Assembly: GCA_902761535.1 (NCBI GenBank)
Contig: CACWKS010000013.1
Span: 1 to 35,420 of the forward strand
DNA: 35,420 nt
Source: an uncultured Pseudomonadota bacterium
GTDB taxonomy: Bacteria > Pseudomonadota > Alphaproteobacteria > RF32 > CAG-239
Reading direction: 5' to 3'
Shown: piece after piece, positions 14,977 to 23,759 of the stretch
Layout: each line of letters begins with the position of its first letter
Position numbering within the stretch: the first letter of the stretch is position 1
Position numbers and translations under genes: made by a program
The notes under the pieces: generated by a model
The model's input: the letters and a program-made list of their open reading frames with translations, nothing else
Databases searched by the model: none
What the model was told of the DNA's origin: nothing

Positions 14977-15904
14977 AAGCCTTCACAATTTTGGCAACCA
15001 ATCCGTGGCGTACTACATCCGTAGCGGAAAAACGTACCGAACCGATATTTTCAGTACCTTTTAATACATCTAAGGCATCTCTCAAACCCGATATAACTCC
15101 GCGCGGCAAATCCACCTGGCTCAAATCTCCGTTAACCACCATACGCGAATTTTCACCCAATCTGGTTAAAAACATTTTCATCTGCATCGGAGTTGTATTC
15201 TGAGCTTCATCCAATATAATAAAAGCATTTGATAATGTTCGACCGCGCATAAATGCCAGAGGGGCAATTTCTATCTCACCGAGTGCAATTTTTTTATCAA
15301 CCTGCTCTGCCGGTAACATTTCATACAATGCATCATACAACGGACGCAAATAAGGATCTACCTTATCTTTCAAATCACCGGGCAAAAATCCCAAATTTTC
15401 ACCTGCCTCAACTGCCGGTCTGGACAATATGATTTTATCAATTGCCCCTTCCAACATCATCGAAACAGCCAACGCCACCGCCAAATAAGTTTTTCCGGTT
15501 CCGGCAGGTCCCAAACCGAAAACTAACTCGTTGTTCATCATAGTCTTAATATATTCAGCCTGAGTAACCGAACGCGGATAGATATGGCGCTTTTTGGTCT
15601 TTAACACAATATTACTCAAATCCATAGCTTCCTGACAATCCTTATTATCTCCGCAGATTCTCACTGCCGCTTTAACCTCCTGTTCACCTATTTCAATACC
15701 GCGGCTCACTTTATCATATAAAACATCTATTGCTGATTTTGCCTGATCAACTGCAGCTTTTTTTCCTTTAATTGTAATCTTATTGCCAAAAGAATTTATT
15801 TCCACACCGATAACTTTTTCCAACAAACGCAAATTGGCATCTTGTGCTCCGACCATTTGTTGAACCAACGTGTTATTAAATAATTCAAAAGAAATTTCAG
15901 CCAT
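14939..15904 (-). CDS. phoH: PhoH-family ATPase
   Basis: A cytosolic P-loop ATPase of 321 aa, encoded with ybeY as in most bacteria, and thought to act in RNA metabolism. An N-terminal KH-like region (about 30-65) is followed by Walker A GPAGTGKT (132-139), SRPAVEAGENLGFLPGD (161-177), and Walker B IILDEAQN (229-236). I chose ATG 15904 because AAGGAAG stands 8 nt upstream, inside the miaB end. A GTG three codons earlier overlaps the miaB stop and has a worse spacing. It overlaps ybeY at its 3' end, suggesting translational coupling. Confidence 0.93.
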   Translation of the reverse strand: MAEISFELFNNTLVQQMVGAQDANLRLLEKVIGVEINSFGNKITIKGKKAAVDQAKSAIDVLYDKVSRGIEIGEQEVKAAVRICGDNKDCQEAMDLSNIVLKTKKRHIYPRSVTQAEYIKTMMNNELVFGLGPAGTGKTYLAVALAVSMMLEGAIDKIILSRPAVEAGENLGFLPGDLKDKVDPYLRPLYDALYEMLPAEQVDKKIALGEIEIAPLAFMRGRTLSNAFIILDEAQNTTPMQMKMFLTRLGENSRMVVNGDLSQVDLPRGVISGLRDALDVLKGTENIGSVRFSATDVVRHGLVAKIVKAYESKSKKEYGDE

Positions 15905-15909
15905 AATAT

Positions 15910-17244
15910 TCACTTCCTTATAATTTTACCTGACAATGAATTCATTGTCGCACTTTCTACTTTAACATCAACAATTTTATTTAAATATTCCCCATCTGCA
16001 CAAACATACAAATTTTGCATCCAAGGAGTCCTTCCGGTCAATTGTCCGGCATGACGTCCTTTATTTTCCAGCAAAACCGATACTGTTTTTCCGACTGTCT
16101 GTTGATTAAAATCAGTTTGATAAGCAAACAATTTTTCTTGCAAAATTTTCAATCGTTCTTTTTTTACCTTGTCCGAAATCTGATTAGGATATTCGGCAGC
16201 CGGTGTCCCCGGTCTGGGCGAATATTTAAATGAAAATGCCGTAATGAACTTAACTTCATCAACTACATCTAAAGTTGCTTGAAAATCTTCATCATTTTCA
16301 CCGGGAAAACCCACTATAAAATCAGATGCAAACCCGATTCGCGGATTCGCTTCGCGCAGCTTAGCAATAACTTCCATATACTGTCCTTTAGTATGCCGGC
16401 GATTCATTGCCTTAAGTATTTTATCCGAACCCGACTGTATCGGCAAATGCAAATACGGCATCAAAATATCTAATTCTTTATGACAAGCTATCAAATCATC
16501 ATCGACATCTGCCGGATATGAGGTGGTATAACGCAGCCTTTTCAAACCATCAATCTTGCTCAACTCTCGCAACAGATAAGCTAAATTGCGTTCTTTTCCG
16601 TTTTTATCTTCACCATGGTAAGAATTGACATTTTGTCCCAATAAATTAAGCTCCAATGCTCCGTCTGACACCAATTTACGAGCTTCTTTAACTACATCCT
16701 CGACCGGACGCGAAGTCTCCACCCCTCTGGTATAAGGCACCACACAATAAGTACAAAAATTATCACATCCTTCTTGAATCGCTATATAAGAACAAACTCC
16801 TTCAGCTTTATTCTCTCCCAAATAATCAAATTTTGATTCGGCAAGAAACTCCGTATCAATAACCAAATTGTCCCTGTTTTTCAATAAATCATCCAAAATT
16901 TTTCCCAAACGATGGTATGCCAAAGGTCCTAAAGCAAAATCTACAGCCCCTGAACGCCTAAATACTTGTTCATCTTCGGCCTGAACCACGCAACCGACTA
17001 CACCGATTATAGTATCTTTACCCTCAAGCATTCTCGCTTGCTTAACCAAGTCAGCTCTTCCTAAATCCGAAAACAGTTTTTCTGCTGCCTTTTCTCTTAT
17101 ATGACAAGTATTGAATATCACCAAATCTGCATCATCGATTCTCGCCACCTGCTTCATTCCGCGACTTTCTAAAAGTCCCGCAATCCGATGAGAATCATAA
17201 ACATTCATCTGGCAACCGAAAGTCTTTATAAAAAATGTATTCAT
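15910..17244 (-). CDS. miaB: tRNA-2-methylthio-N6-dimethylallyladenosine synthase
   Basis: A radical-SAM methylthiotransferase that modifies A37 of tRNAs reading U-starting codons. The 444-aa protein has the N-terminal Fe-S domain with Cys11, Cys47 and Cys85, the radical-SAM triad in GCDNFCTYC (159-167; Cys160, 164, 167), and a C-terminal TRAM domain (about 380-440). I chose ATG 17244, which has AAGGAT 4-5 nt upstream; an in-frame GTG at 17271 would add nine residues with no good ribosome-binding site. It opens the miaB-phoH-ybeY-corC-lnt-XRE operon. Confidence 0.95.
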   Translation of the reverse strand: MNTFFIKTFGCQMNVYDSHRIAGLLESRGMKQVARIDDADLVIFNTCHIREKAAEKLFSDLGRADLVKQARMLEGKDTIIGVVGCVVQAEDEQVFRRSGAVDFALGPLAYHRLGKILDDLLKNRDNLVIDTEFLAESKFDYLGENKAEGVCSYIAIQEGCDNFCTYCVVPYTRGVETSRPVEDVVKEARKLVSDGALELNLLGQNVNSYHGEDKNGKERNLAYLLRELSKIDGLKRLRYTTSYPADVDDDLIACHKELDILMPYLHLPIQSGSDKILKAMNRRHTKGQYMEVIAKLREANPRIGFASDFIVGFPGENDEDFQATLDVVDEVKFITAFSFKYSPRPGTPAAEYPNQISDKVKKERLKILQEKLFAYQTDFNQQTVGKTVSVLLENKGRHAGQLTGRTPWMQNLYVCADGEYLNKIVDVKVESATMNSLSGKIIRK

Positions 17245-17283
17245 ATCATCCTTAAAAATTCTAATATTCACTAAATTATGCCG

Positions 17284-17311
17284 ATAATAAACAATATTTT
17301 AGCTTTTTCAA
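17284..17311 (-). promoter_or_regulatory. Promoter of the miaB operon
   Basis: TTGAAA (17311-17306), a 16-nt spacer and TATTAT (17289-17284) lie about 40 nt before the miaB ATG. It is divergent from the promoter of the TerB-like gene, whose -35 starts 29 nt away. Confidence 0.6.
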
Positions 17312-17340
17312 ATATTTTTTCGATTTTCTGACTGTTTTTA

Positions 17341-17369
17341 TTGAAAAGTTAACACATTTCTGATATAAT
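17341..17369 (+). promoter_or_regulatory. Promoter of the TerB-like gene
   Basis: TTGAAA (17341-17346), a 17-nt spacer and a perfect TATAAT (17364-17369) stand 30 nt before the ATG. It is the best -10 hexamer in the window. Confidence 0.75.
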
Positions 17370-17399
17370 TTAAACGATAATTGACAAAGGGGAAATTTT

Positions 17400-17834
17400 A
17401 TGGACTCTCAACAAAATAATTTGGCTCTTCCTATCAGCGAACAAGAAAAAATTACATTTTTAAGCGTCTTGGTCGCCTTAGGTAAAATAGATAACAACTT
17501 TGATGAAACTGAAAAAAAAGCCATCATCGATTCGGCTGTTATGTTCGGAATACCCGAAACAAAAATACCCGACATTCTTAAGGATACACCCGTCGATGAA
17601 ATTATTGCCTCAGCTGCCGGAATTACCAATCGTCCTCTGGCATTATCCTTAATCAAAGAGGCTTGTCTGTTGGCTAATTCGGATGGCGATTTATCAGATG
17701 ATGAAGTTGTTTTTATCGGAAAACTCGGAGAAGCCATGAATATTGAATTGGAAAAAGTCGAACAAATCAGCCGGTGGGTTCTTGATTACCTGCTTTTACA
17801 AGAACAAGAAAAAATTATTTTTGAAAAAAATTAA
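17400..17834 (+). CDS. TerB-like protein
   Basis: A 144-aa soluble helical protein resembling the TerB/DjlA N-terminal fold: FLSVLVALGKIDNNFDETEKKAI in the first half and EACLLANSDGDLSDDEVVFIGKLGEAMNI in the second, the usual duplicated acidic helix pair with a possible metal-binding DGDLSDDE. TerB relatives are scattered in stress and envelope-linked systems, but no other ter genes are here, so tellurite resistance should not be assumed. It has a strong promoter and an AAGGGGAAA ribosome-binding site. The orphan at 17845 follows after 10 nt, so the two probably work together. Confidence 0.75.
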   Translation: MDSQQNNLALPISEQEKITFLSVLVALGKIDNNFDETEKKAIIDSAVMFGIPETKIPDILKDTPVDEIIASAAGITNRPLALSLIKEACLLANSDGDLSDDEVVFIGKLGEAMNIELEKVEQISRWVLDYLLLQEQEKIIFEKN

Positions 17835-17844
17835 GGAGATATTT

Positions 17845-18819
17845 ATGCAAAACAACGAGGTATTGACTGAAGAATTAAAAAAATTATCGCCTTCTGAAAT
17901 TCAAAAGGCGGCCGATAGTCTTATATCTCAACAGAATCTCGAACAATATACTCCTGTCATAAATCACATGTCAGACAAAAACAATGGCAACCCTTTGCAA
18001 TTTTATGCTTCTTGGACGCCTATGCTCTGGCAGTCAAATTCTTCATCCTCGTCAAAAGATGTTATTATTAATGGCAAGCCTGTTCCCAGCTATGACATGG
18101 ACTACTATATTGCTGAAAGTCTGCAAAGCATTCAATCCGGTCAGGATCCCGAAGCCGAATATAATGGTTGGGTAGAAGATGCTAAAAAAATTTTTCATGA
18201 CATGAAAAATGACGGAACCACTTTATCTGAGCTTCATGCCCGCAGCGATTTTGTACTCTTTTTAGATGACCGTGAAACCGATTTAAAACGTGTTATAGCA
18301 CTGTATTCCGGTGCAGCATTTAACAATAATTGCCCGCAGCAAGCTCAAGCTCAGGAAAAATTAAAGTTTCTCACCTTTAAGCTCAGCGAATTGCGCAAAC
18401 TGCGTGAGCGCGTAAAAAACATTAAACCTACCCTTCCTCATCGCCCTGAAGATCGACGTGAACTTGCTCAACATTCCATACATGGTTCACCTGCCACCAA
18501 CCTGGAACAATACGATACTAAATATGAAGAACCGGAAGAAATAACACAAATGAACAATTCTGCCGCTGCCGTGGCTTTAGCTGCCGGTATCACTGCCATA
18601 GAATTGCATCGCTTGCAATATCGTCAAGCTTTACAAAAGAATATAGCAAATCAAATTGCCGAAAATCAAATCCCCATGTTGCCTCAAAACACCGGACAAC
18701 GTTTGCTGGAATTGAGCGGAAGAACCGTGTCAAGTCCTATTTCTCCGAAAACTCGCGGTTTTAGTGCTTCTCAATATTTACAATTGACCGGCAGGCAAAC
18801 AGCACGTGCTTATGACTAA
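17845..18819 (+). CDS. Orphan protein co-transcribed with the TerB-like gene
   Basis: A 324-aa protein I do not recognise. The start is ATG 17845, preceded by AAGGAG with ideal spacing; longer upstream reading is an overlap with the TerB-like gene. Three parts can be seen: a polar N-terminal half with SESLQSIQSGQDPEAEYNGW-like text, a charged helical middle (KLKFLTFKLSELRKLRERVK, about 175-194) that could form a coiled coil, and a linker leading to an Ala-rich helix (AAAVALAAGITAIEL) plus a Gln/Ser/Thr-rich tail. It has no signal peptide. A cytosolic partner of the TerB-like protein is an inference from the 10-nt spacing. Confidence 0.75.
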   Translation: MQNNEVLTEELKKLSPSEIQKAADSLISQQNLEQYTPVINHMSDKNNGNPLQFYASWTPMLWQSNSSSSSKDVIINGKPVPSYDMDYYIAESLQSIQSGQDPEAEYNGWVEDAKKIFHDMKNDGTTLSELHARSDFVLFLDDRETDLKRVIALYSGAAFNNNCPQQAQAQEKLKFLTFKLSELRKLRERVKNIKPTLPHRPEDRRELAQHSIHGSPATNLEQYDTKYEEPEEITQMNNSAAAVALAAGITAIELHRLQYRQALQKNIANQIAENQIPMLPQNTGQRLLELSGRTVSSPISPKTRGFSASQYLQLTGRQTARAYD

Positions 18820-18833
18820 CTTTTCTAATCAAG

Positions 18834-18862
18834 TTGACATCATCTCAAATTTGTTTTATCAC
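18834..18862 (+). promoter_or_regulatory. Promoter of yggT-DUF167-folD
   Basis: TTGACA (18834-18839), a 17-nt spacer and TATCAC (18857-18862) lie 38 nt before the yggT-like ATG. Confidence 0.6.
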
Positions 18863-18900
18863 TTGTAGCGATAAAGTTAATTTATGCATAGGAGATACTT

Positions 18901-19203
18901 ATGGTTATTTTTGATCCGATACTGGCTGTTTTATATCTTATTGTTGACATCTATTTTAAGATTGTTGTTGTGCAAATAGTACTATACTGGTTAATGCATT
19001 TTAAGGTATTGGAACCGACCAATAAATACGCTAAAAAAACCGTTGAAATATTGGATAAGCTCACACTTCCGGTTTATAACAAAATCAAATCAAAAATCCC
19101 AACGGTGTTTTCTGGTATTGATTTTGCACCGTTTATTTTGCTTTTAGCTCTGTATTTTATATTGCATCTGATTACTAGCTTACGCATTTTGATTGCCGGA
19201 TAA
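18901..19203 (+). CDS. YggT-family membrane protein
   Basis: A 100-aa inner-membrane protein with two hydrophobic segments (about 8-32 and 76-97) separated by an amphipathic part containing LDKLTLPVYNKIKSKIP, the usual YggT layout. Family members are linked to osmotic tolerance and to membrane-associated cell-division or photosystem functions in other organisms; the role here is not fixed. GGAGATACTT precedes the ATG. Its TAA is immediately followed by the ATG of the DUF167 gene, a pairing seen in many proteobacteria. Confidence 0.88.
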   Translation: MVIFDPILAVLYLIVDIYFKIVVVQIVLYWLMHFKVLEPTNKYAKKTVEILDKLTLPVYNKIKSKIPTVFSGIDFAPFILLLALYFILHLITSLRILIAG

Positions 19204-19515
19204 ATGTTTTATACCGTCGATTCTTCCGGTATTACTTTAAGAGTTAGGCTGACGCCTAACTCTTCTTGTTGTAAGGTTATGGGATTATTTACTGATGCTG
19301 ACGGCAATGATTATCTCAAAATAAACGTAACTTCAGTCCCTGAAAAAGGTAAGGCCAACGCCGAATTGATTAAATTTTTAGCCCAAACACTCCACACAGC
19401 CAAAACTAATTTAACCATTATTTACGGAGAACTTGACAGATACAAAAAAATCCTTATAACATCTACATCTTCTCTCAATGAAAAAGATTTAGATAAGCTT
19501 ATTGAAAAGGAATAA
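19204..19515 (+). CDS. DUF167/YggU-family protein
   Basis: A 103-aa soluble protein with the family signature: LRVRLTPNSSCCKVMGL (12-28), LKINVTSVPEKGKANAELIKFLA (39-61), and a closing IIYGELDRYKKILI. Function is unknown in the family. It begins on the base after the yggT stop, so translation is coupled, and ends 2 nt before folD. Confidence 0.9.
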   Translation: MFYTVDSSGITLRVRLTPNSSCCKVMGLFTDADGNDYLKINVTSVPEKGKANAELIKFLAQTLHTAKTNLTIIYGELDRYKKILITSTSSLNEKDLDKLIEKE

Positions 19516-19517
19516 AT

Positions 19518-20411
19518 ATGACGGCACAAATCATTGACGGCAAATCTTTGGCACAAAAAATATGTTCTGACTTAAAACAAAAAATCTCCGCTCTAAACGG
19601 CAATATTCCCTGTTTGGCGGTTATTTTGGTCGGTGATGACGAAGCCAGCCGCATTTATGTTCGCAACAAACAAAAAAAGGCTGCCGAAGTCGGCATTGAT
19701 TGCCACATTATCGAATTATCCGATTCAATTGGTGAAAATGCTTTGCTTGAAACGATTGATGAACTAAACAATAATCCGGAAGTTAACGGAATTATTGTCC
19801 AGCTTCCGTTACCTCAACATCTGGATACTCAAAAAATAATTGCCCGCATTTCTCCGGACAAAGATGTTGACGGCTTTACCCCATACAACAGCGGTCTGCT
19901 ATCCAGCAACAACCCCGATGCTTTTGTTTCTGCCACCCCTAAAGGCGTTTTGGCAATGTTGCAATCCATCAATGTTAATTTATGCGGCAAACATGCAGTG
20001 GTAATCGGACGTTCTCAAATTGTCGGTCGTCCTATGGGCAAATTATTGCTTAATCATGATTGTACCGTTACCATAACTCATTCCCATACCGTCGATTTGC
20101 CTTCCATAACCAAAACCGCTGATATTATTGTTTCTGCTTGCGGACAACCGCAAATGATAAAATCCTCTTGGATTAAAGACGGAGCAATTATTATTGATGT
20201 TGGAATCAACCGTACTGATGGAAAACTCTGCGGCGATATCGACTTTGACGATGTTAAAAATAAAGCTTCTTACATTACTCCTGTCCCCGGCGGTGTCGGC
20301 CCGATGACTATTGCCATGTTGCTTGCCAACACTTTTGAGGCTTTCTCACGCCAAAAATCTCACCCGCAACACCATTGCTGTCACGGACACGATTGTCATT
20401 GTTCCAAATAA
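19518..20411 (+). CDS. folD: Methylene-THF dehydrogenase/cyclohydrolase with a His/Cys-rich tail
   Basis: A bifunctional enzyme interconverting 5,10-methylene-, methenyl- and 10-formyl-THF with NADP. Seen: YVRNK with Tyr47 and Lys51, QLPLPQHL (95-102), DKDVDGF (114-120), the NADP site GRSQIVGRPMGKLL, and TPVPGGVGPMT. The core matches the usual 285-290 aa. Odd: the last 17 residues are SHPQHHCCHGHDCHCSK, with six His and four Cys, which FolD normally lacks. It may bind zinc, nickel or iron. The tail is in frame and followed by TAA, with no sign of frameshift. It is the last gene of the yggT-DUF167-folD run. Confidence 0.94.
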   Translation: MTAQIIDGKSLAQKICSDLKQKISALNGNIPCLAVILVGDDEASRIYVRNKQKKAAEVGIDCHIIELSDSIGENALLETIDELNNNPEVNGIIVQLPLPQHLDTQKIIARISPDKDVDGFTPYNSGLLSSNNPDAFVSATPKGVLAMLQSINVNLCGKHAVVIGRSQIVGRPMGKLLLNHDCTVTITHSHTVDLPSITKTADIIVSACGQPQMIKSSWIKDGAIIIDVGINRTDGKLCGDIDFDDVKNKASYITPVPGGVGPMTIAMLLANTFEAFSRQKSHPQHHCCHGHDCHCSK

Positions 20412-20460
20412 CAACTTAAAACTTAGCTAAATTCAAAAAAACAATAATTTATTTATAACA

Positions 20461-20499
20461 AAACAGCTAAACTCCTCTTACCAAGAAATTTAGCTGTTT
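20461..20499. terminator. Bidirectional terminator between folD and tRNA-Arg(CCG)
   Basis: AAACAGCTAAA (20461-20471) and TTTAGCTGTTT (20489-20499) form a perfect 11-bp stem with a 17-nt loop, with T-rich sequence on both strands. It can end folD transcription and the infB/tRNA-Arg transcript. Confidence 0.8.
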
Positions 20500-20576
20500 T
20501 GGCGCGCCCGGCGGGGTTCGAACCCACAACCCTCAGCGTCGGAGGCTGATACTCTATCCAATTGAGCTACGGGCGC
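20500..20576 (-). tRNA. tRNA-Arg (anticodon CCG)
   Basis: A full 77-nt cloverleaf on the minus strand: acceptor GCGCCCG/CGGGCGC, anticodon stem TCAGC/GCTGA with loop CTCCGAC giving anticodon CCG, T-arm GTGGG TTCGAAC CCCGC, discriminator G, and encoded CCA. It reads CGG. It starts 33 nt after the infB stop in the same direction, so it could be read through from infB or have a promoter inside the infB end. Confidence 0.95.
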
Positions 20577-20609
20577 ATGATAACTTTACTGCTTTCTGCA
20601 TCAATCAAG

Positions 20610-23108
20610 TTATAAATTTTTAGCAATCTCCTCAATTTCATAACATTCAATAAAGTCGCCTTTTTGAATATCATTATAATTTTCAAACGAAATACCGCAC
20701 TCGAACCCTTCTTTAACTTCTTTAACATCGTCCTTGAAGCGCTTCAACTGACCGATAGCACCATCGTGAATAACCACATTATCGCGCAACAATCTTATCT
20801 TGGCACCGCGTTTAACCAATCCCTCGGTAACCATACAACCGCCGACTTTGCCCACACCGGTAATATTATAAACTTCTCTGATCTCGGCATAACCCAAAAG
20901 TTTCTCTTTGAGTTCAGGCGAAAGCATTCCTTCCAAACCTTTCTTGATATCGTCCAAAACATCATAAATAATCGAATAATACTTTATCTCAACTTCATCA
21001 CGTCTTGCCATATCACGAGCCTGCATATTGGCACGAACATTAAATCCGATAATCAAAGCATGTGATGCCTTAGCCAAGGTAACATCTGATTCCGATATTG
21101 CTCCCACTGCCGAGTGCAATACTTGAACACTTACCTCATCATTAGATAATTTTGATACTGCACCTTCAATTGCCTCGATTGAACCTTGAACATCAGCCTT
21201 GATAATAATCGGCAAATGCTTAACTTCACCTGATTTAATCTTATCAAGCATCTGCTCCATTGCCGACTTAGCAGACTTAACCAGTTTTGCTTCGCGTTCC
21301 TTACGAATACGATAACCGGTAATTTCTTTGGCTTTGGTTTCGTCAGCCACCACAATAAAATCATCACCTGCCGAAGGCGTTCCGTTCAGTCCTAATATTT
21401 CAACCGGAGTAGCCGGACCGGCTTCTTGCATCTTCTGTCCATGTTCATTAAACATAGCTCTGATATGCCCCCATTCTTTACCGGCAATACAAATGTCACC
21501 TACATGCAATGTTCCTTTCTGCACCAAAGCAGTAACAACCGTACCGCGTCCTTTCTCCATTTTTGCTTCAATCACGGCACCTTCACTGGCACGGTTTGGA
21601 TTAGCTTTAAGATCCAAAACTTCTGCTTGTAATAAAATAGCGTCAACCAATTTATCAATATTGATACGTTTTTTAGCCGAAACTTCCGCACACAAGCACT
21701 CACCGCCCATTTCTTCAACTCCGATTCCATGTTGCAATAAAGCGGTTTTAACCTTCATCGGATCAGCACCCGGCAAATCGATTTTGTTAATTGCCACCAC
21801 AATCGGTACTTCTGCCGCTTGTGCATGACGAATAGCCTCAATCGTTTGCGGCATGATACCATCATTAGCCGCAACCACCAAAACCACTATATCCGTAACT
21901 TTTGCACCGCGAGCACGCATCTCTGAAAATGCTTCGTGTCCGGGAGTATCAATAAAAGTTATCTTTTGTCCTGATTTAACCGTAATTTGATAAGCACCGA
22001 TATGTTGAGTAATACCGCCTGCTTCTTTGGCCGCTACATTAGTCTCACGCAACGCATCCAACAATGAGGTTTTACCATGGTCGACGTGCCCCATAACCGT
22101 AACCACCGGAGCACGAGGCAACAATTGATCAGCTTTATCTTCTTCACCACGCAACCCTTGCTCAACATCACTATCGGCAACCCGCTTAAATTTATGCCCG
22201 AATTCCTCTACAATAATCTGTGCTGTATCGGCATCAATCGGTTGGTTAATCGTAGCCATAACCCCTAAAGACATAAGTTTTTTGATAACATCTGCCGATT
22301 TTTCAGCCATACGATTAGCTAATTCCTGCACAGTAATAACTTCCGGAATAACTACATCTTTAATAACCTTCTCCACCGGAGCCGCCGCAACAACCGGCTT
22401 AGGTGTTTTTTTCTTAAAACGACGTCCTCCGCCACCATATCCATACCCGAAATCATCGTCATCTTCATCGGTGCGAATATTATGAATACTAACCTTTGTA
22501 TTGCGTCTTTGCGGTTCAAAAGACCTTTTGGTTATTTGTTTTTTACGTTCCTGTTCAAACAATTCTTCCTTAGAAATAGCCTTTTCCCGCGGAGTAAAAT
22601 CCTCATCTTCATCATCGTCAAATTTTCGTTTCTGCCTTTCCTTAAATTTATTTAACGCCCGATTCTCTCCGCCATTACCATCTGATTCACTTACTTCCTT
22701 AGCTGTTTCCTGCTTAACTTCTTTTGATTGTTTAACTTGTTTTGCTTCTTCTTCAAGTTGCTTTTGTTCACGTTCTTGCTTCAATTGTTCTTCTGCCTGG
22801 CGTTTTTCCTCTGCTTCTTGCTCTGCAATCTTACGTCTTTGTTGATTACGCTCTTCCTCATCTGCTTTGCGTTTATTATCAAATTCTTTAGCTTCAGCTA
22901 ACAACTTAAGCTTGGCTGCTGTTGCTTCATCAATCTTTACTTCAGGAGTCTTATCTGGTGAAACTGCCGGAGTAATTACTCTTTTTTTGCGCACTTCAAC
23001 CTGCACCATTTTTTTATCATTACTTGCCTTTGAAGTATTGCCTAATTTCAGAGTAAGGGTAGATTTACCCGATAAAGTTAATTTTGTTTTATTATTACTA
23101 TCCGTCAT
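20610..23108 (-). CDS. infB: Translation initiation factor IF-2
   Basis: A GTPase that places initiator tRNA on the 30S subunit and promotes subunit joining. The 832-aa protein has an alphaproteobacteria-like N-terminal leader (TLKLGNTSK), a long Glu/Lys/Gln-rich coiled segment (about 70-200), a Gly/Tyr patch [10 protein letters not shown] (221-230), and the IF2-N domain (about 255-305). The GTPase has G1 GHVDHGKT (340-347), G3 DTPGH (387-391) and G4 NKID (441-444), followed by the C-terminal domains. GGAGATAAACAT precedes the ATG. It closes the rimP-nusA-ylxR-infB operon; rbfA and truB, common next genes, are not downstream. Confidence 0.97.
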   Translation of the reverse strand: MTDSNNKTKLTLSGKSTLTLKLGNTSKASNDKKMVQVEVRKKRVITPAVSPDKTPEVKIDEATAAKLKLLAEAKEFDNKRKADEEERNQQRRKIAEQEAEEKRQAEEQLKQEREQKQLEEEAKQVKQSKEVKQETAKEVSESDGNGGENRALNKFKERQKRKFDDDEDEDFTPREKAISKEELFEQERKKQITKRSFEPQRRNTKVSIHNIRTDEDDDDFGYGYGGGGRRFKKKTPKPVVAAAPVEKVIKDVVIPEVITVQELANRMAEKSADVIKKLMSLGVMATINQPIDADTAQIIVEEFGHKFKRVADSDVEQGLRGEEDKADQLLPRAPVVTVMGHVDHGKTSLLDALRETNVAAKEAGGITQHIGAYQITVKSGQKITFIDTPGHEAFSEMRARGAKVTDIVVLVVAANDGIMPQTIEAIRHAQAAEVPIVVAINKIDLPGADPMKVKTALLQHGIGVEEMGGECLCAEVSAKKRINIDKLVDAILLQAEVLDLKANPNRASEGAVIEAKMEKGRGTVVTALVQKGTLHVGDICIAGKEWGHIRAMFNEHGQKMQEAGPATPVEILGLNGTPSAGDDFIVVADETKAKEITGYRIRKEREAKLVKSAKSAMEQMLDKIKSGEVKHLPIIIKADVQGSIEAIEGAVSKLSNDEVSVQVLHSAVGAISESDVTLAKASHALIIGFNVRANMQARDMARRDEVEIKYYSIIYDVLDDIKKGLEGMLSPELKEKLLGYAEIREVYNITGVGKVGGCMVTEGLVKRGAKIRLLRDNVVIHDGAIGQLKRFKDDVKEVKEGFECGISFENYNDIQKGDFIECYEIEEIAKNL

Positions 23109-23133
23109 ATATGTTTATCTCCATATAAAGAAT

Positions 23134-23706
23134 TTAATTGTTTAAATAAGAAGTCAAACGAATAAAAGCATCTCTGACCATATCGCTTATATTGCTTTTA
23201 ATAAAAACCAGATGAACGATATTTTCTTTGTTTAATTCCTCATCTAACTCCTTTGAACTAAATAAATTGTATATTTCCATATCTTTGGCGTGTGATGCCA
23301 TTTTTTTCTTCCCATCATCACCCGCATCGATTGCTTCCAAAACAAAAGCGGCTTTACCTTTCTTAATAACATCAAGAGCTTTATCTAATCCCCACACCAA
23401 ACATCCGGCCTTACGCGCTAGTGACACGGCCTGTAACGCCTGTTTACGCAAAATACATTCTACAGTTTCCGCAAGATTACTATCAACTTTTAATTTATGT
23501 TTAAGTGCTTTTGCAAACAAATTATTACTTACTGCTTTTTGTAATTGACTCTTAGCATTAATAACATACACACCCTTGCCGCCGAGTTTCTTTTTGAAAT
23601 CCGGCACAATTCCTGTATTTTCTACCTCAACAAAACGTAACAGAAGATTTCTTTCTTCCGTTTCGCCTGTTACAATACATTTTCGTGTCGTATCTTGCTT
23701 CATCAT
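23134..23706 (-). CDS. ylxR: YlxR (DUF448) domain fused to an L7Ae-like domain
   Basis: A 190-aa RNA-binding-type protein. The N-terminal YlxR domain (about 8-85) shows RKCIVTGE and FVEVENTGIVPDFKKKLGGKGVYV. The C-terminal part (about 92-180) shows QAVSLARKAGCLVWGLDKAL and KGKAAFVLEAIDA, the L7Ae/L30e-like pattern. In many Firmicutes these are two separate genes between nusA and infB; in alphaproteobacteria the fusion is common. The YlxR domain has been linked to RNase P in Bacillus. The start is either of two adjacent ATG codons. A strong stem-loop lies in the gap after nusA. Confidence 0.88.
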   Translation of the reverse strand: MMKQDTTRKCIVTGETEERNLLLRFVEVENTGIVPDFKKKLGGKGVYVINAKSQLQKAVSNNLFAKALKHKLKVDSNLAETVECILRKQALQAVSLARKAGCLVWGLDKALDVIKKGKAAFVLEAIDAGDDGKKKMASHAKDMEIYNLFSSKELDEELNKENIVHLVFIKSNISDMVRDAFIRLTSYLNN

Positions 23707-23722
23707 CTATCCGTTATTTTGA

Positions 23723-23750
23723 TGACGGGCAGATAAACACCTGCCCGTCA
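23723..23750 (-). promoter_or_regulatory. Stem-loop between nusA and ylxR
   Basis: TGACGGGCAG (23723-23732) and CTGCCCGTCA (23741-23750) form a perfect, GC-rich 10-bp stem with an 8-nt loop in an AT-rich setting. On the minus strand it is followed by TCAAAATAACGG, not a T-run, so it is not a standard terminator. It may be an RNase processing site, a stabilising structure or a partial attenuator. Confidence 0.6.
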
Positions 23751-23759
23751 AAGCGTATC

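Noticed and set aside
15902..15913. GTG 15913 as the phoH start
   Set aside because: ATG 15904 has AAGGAAG at 8-nt spacing, while the GTG overlaps the miaB stop and sits too close to the same site.
17400..17834. Tellurite resistance locus
   Set aside because: Only a TerB-like fold is present, with no terA, terC, terD or terZ homologue.
21328..21828. A 166-codon plus-strand frame inside infB
   Set aside because: It is antisense to the well-conserved IF2 GTPase region, has low-complexity Ser/Pro/Cys-rich sequence and no ribosome-binding site; a shadow frame.
22501..22845. A Ser/Cys-rich 114-codon plus-strand frame
   Set aside because: It is the antisense reading of the Glu/Lys/Gln-rich linker of IF2, which forces the Ser/Cys/Leu-rich composition.
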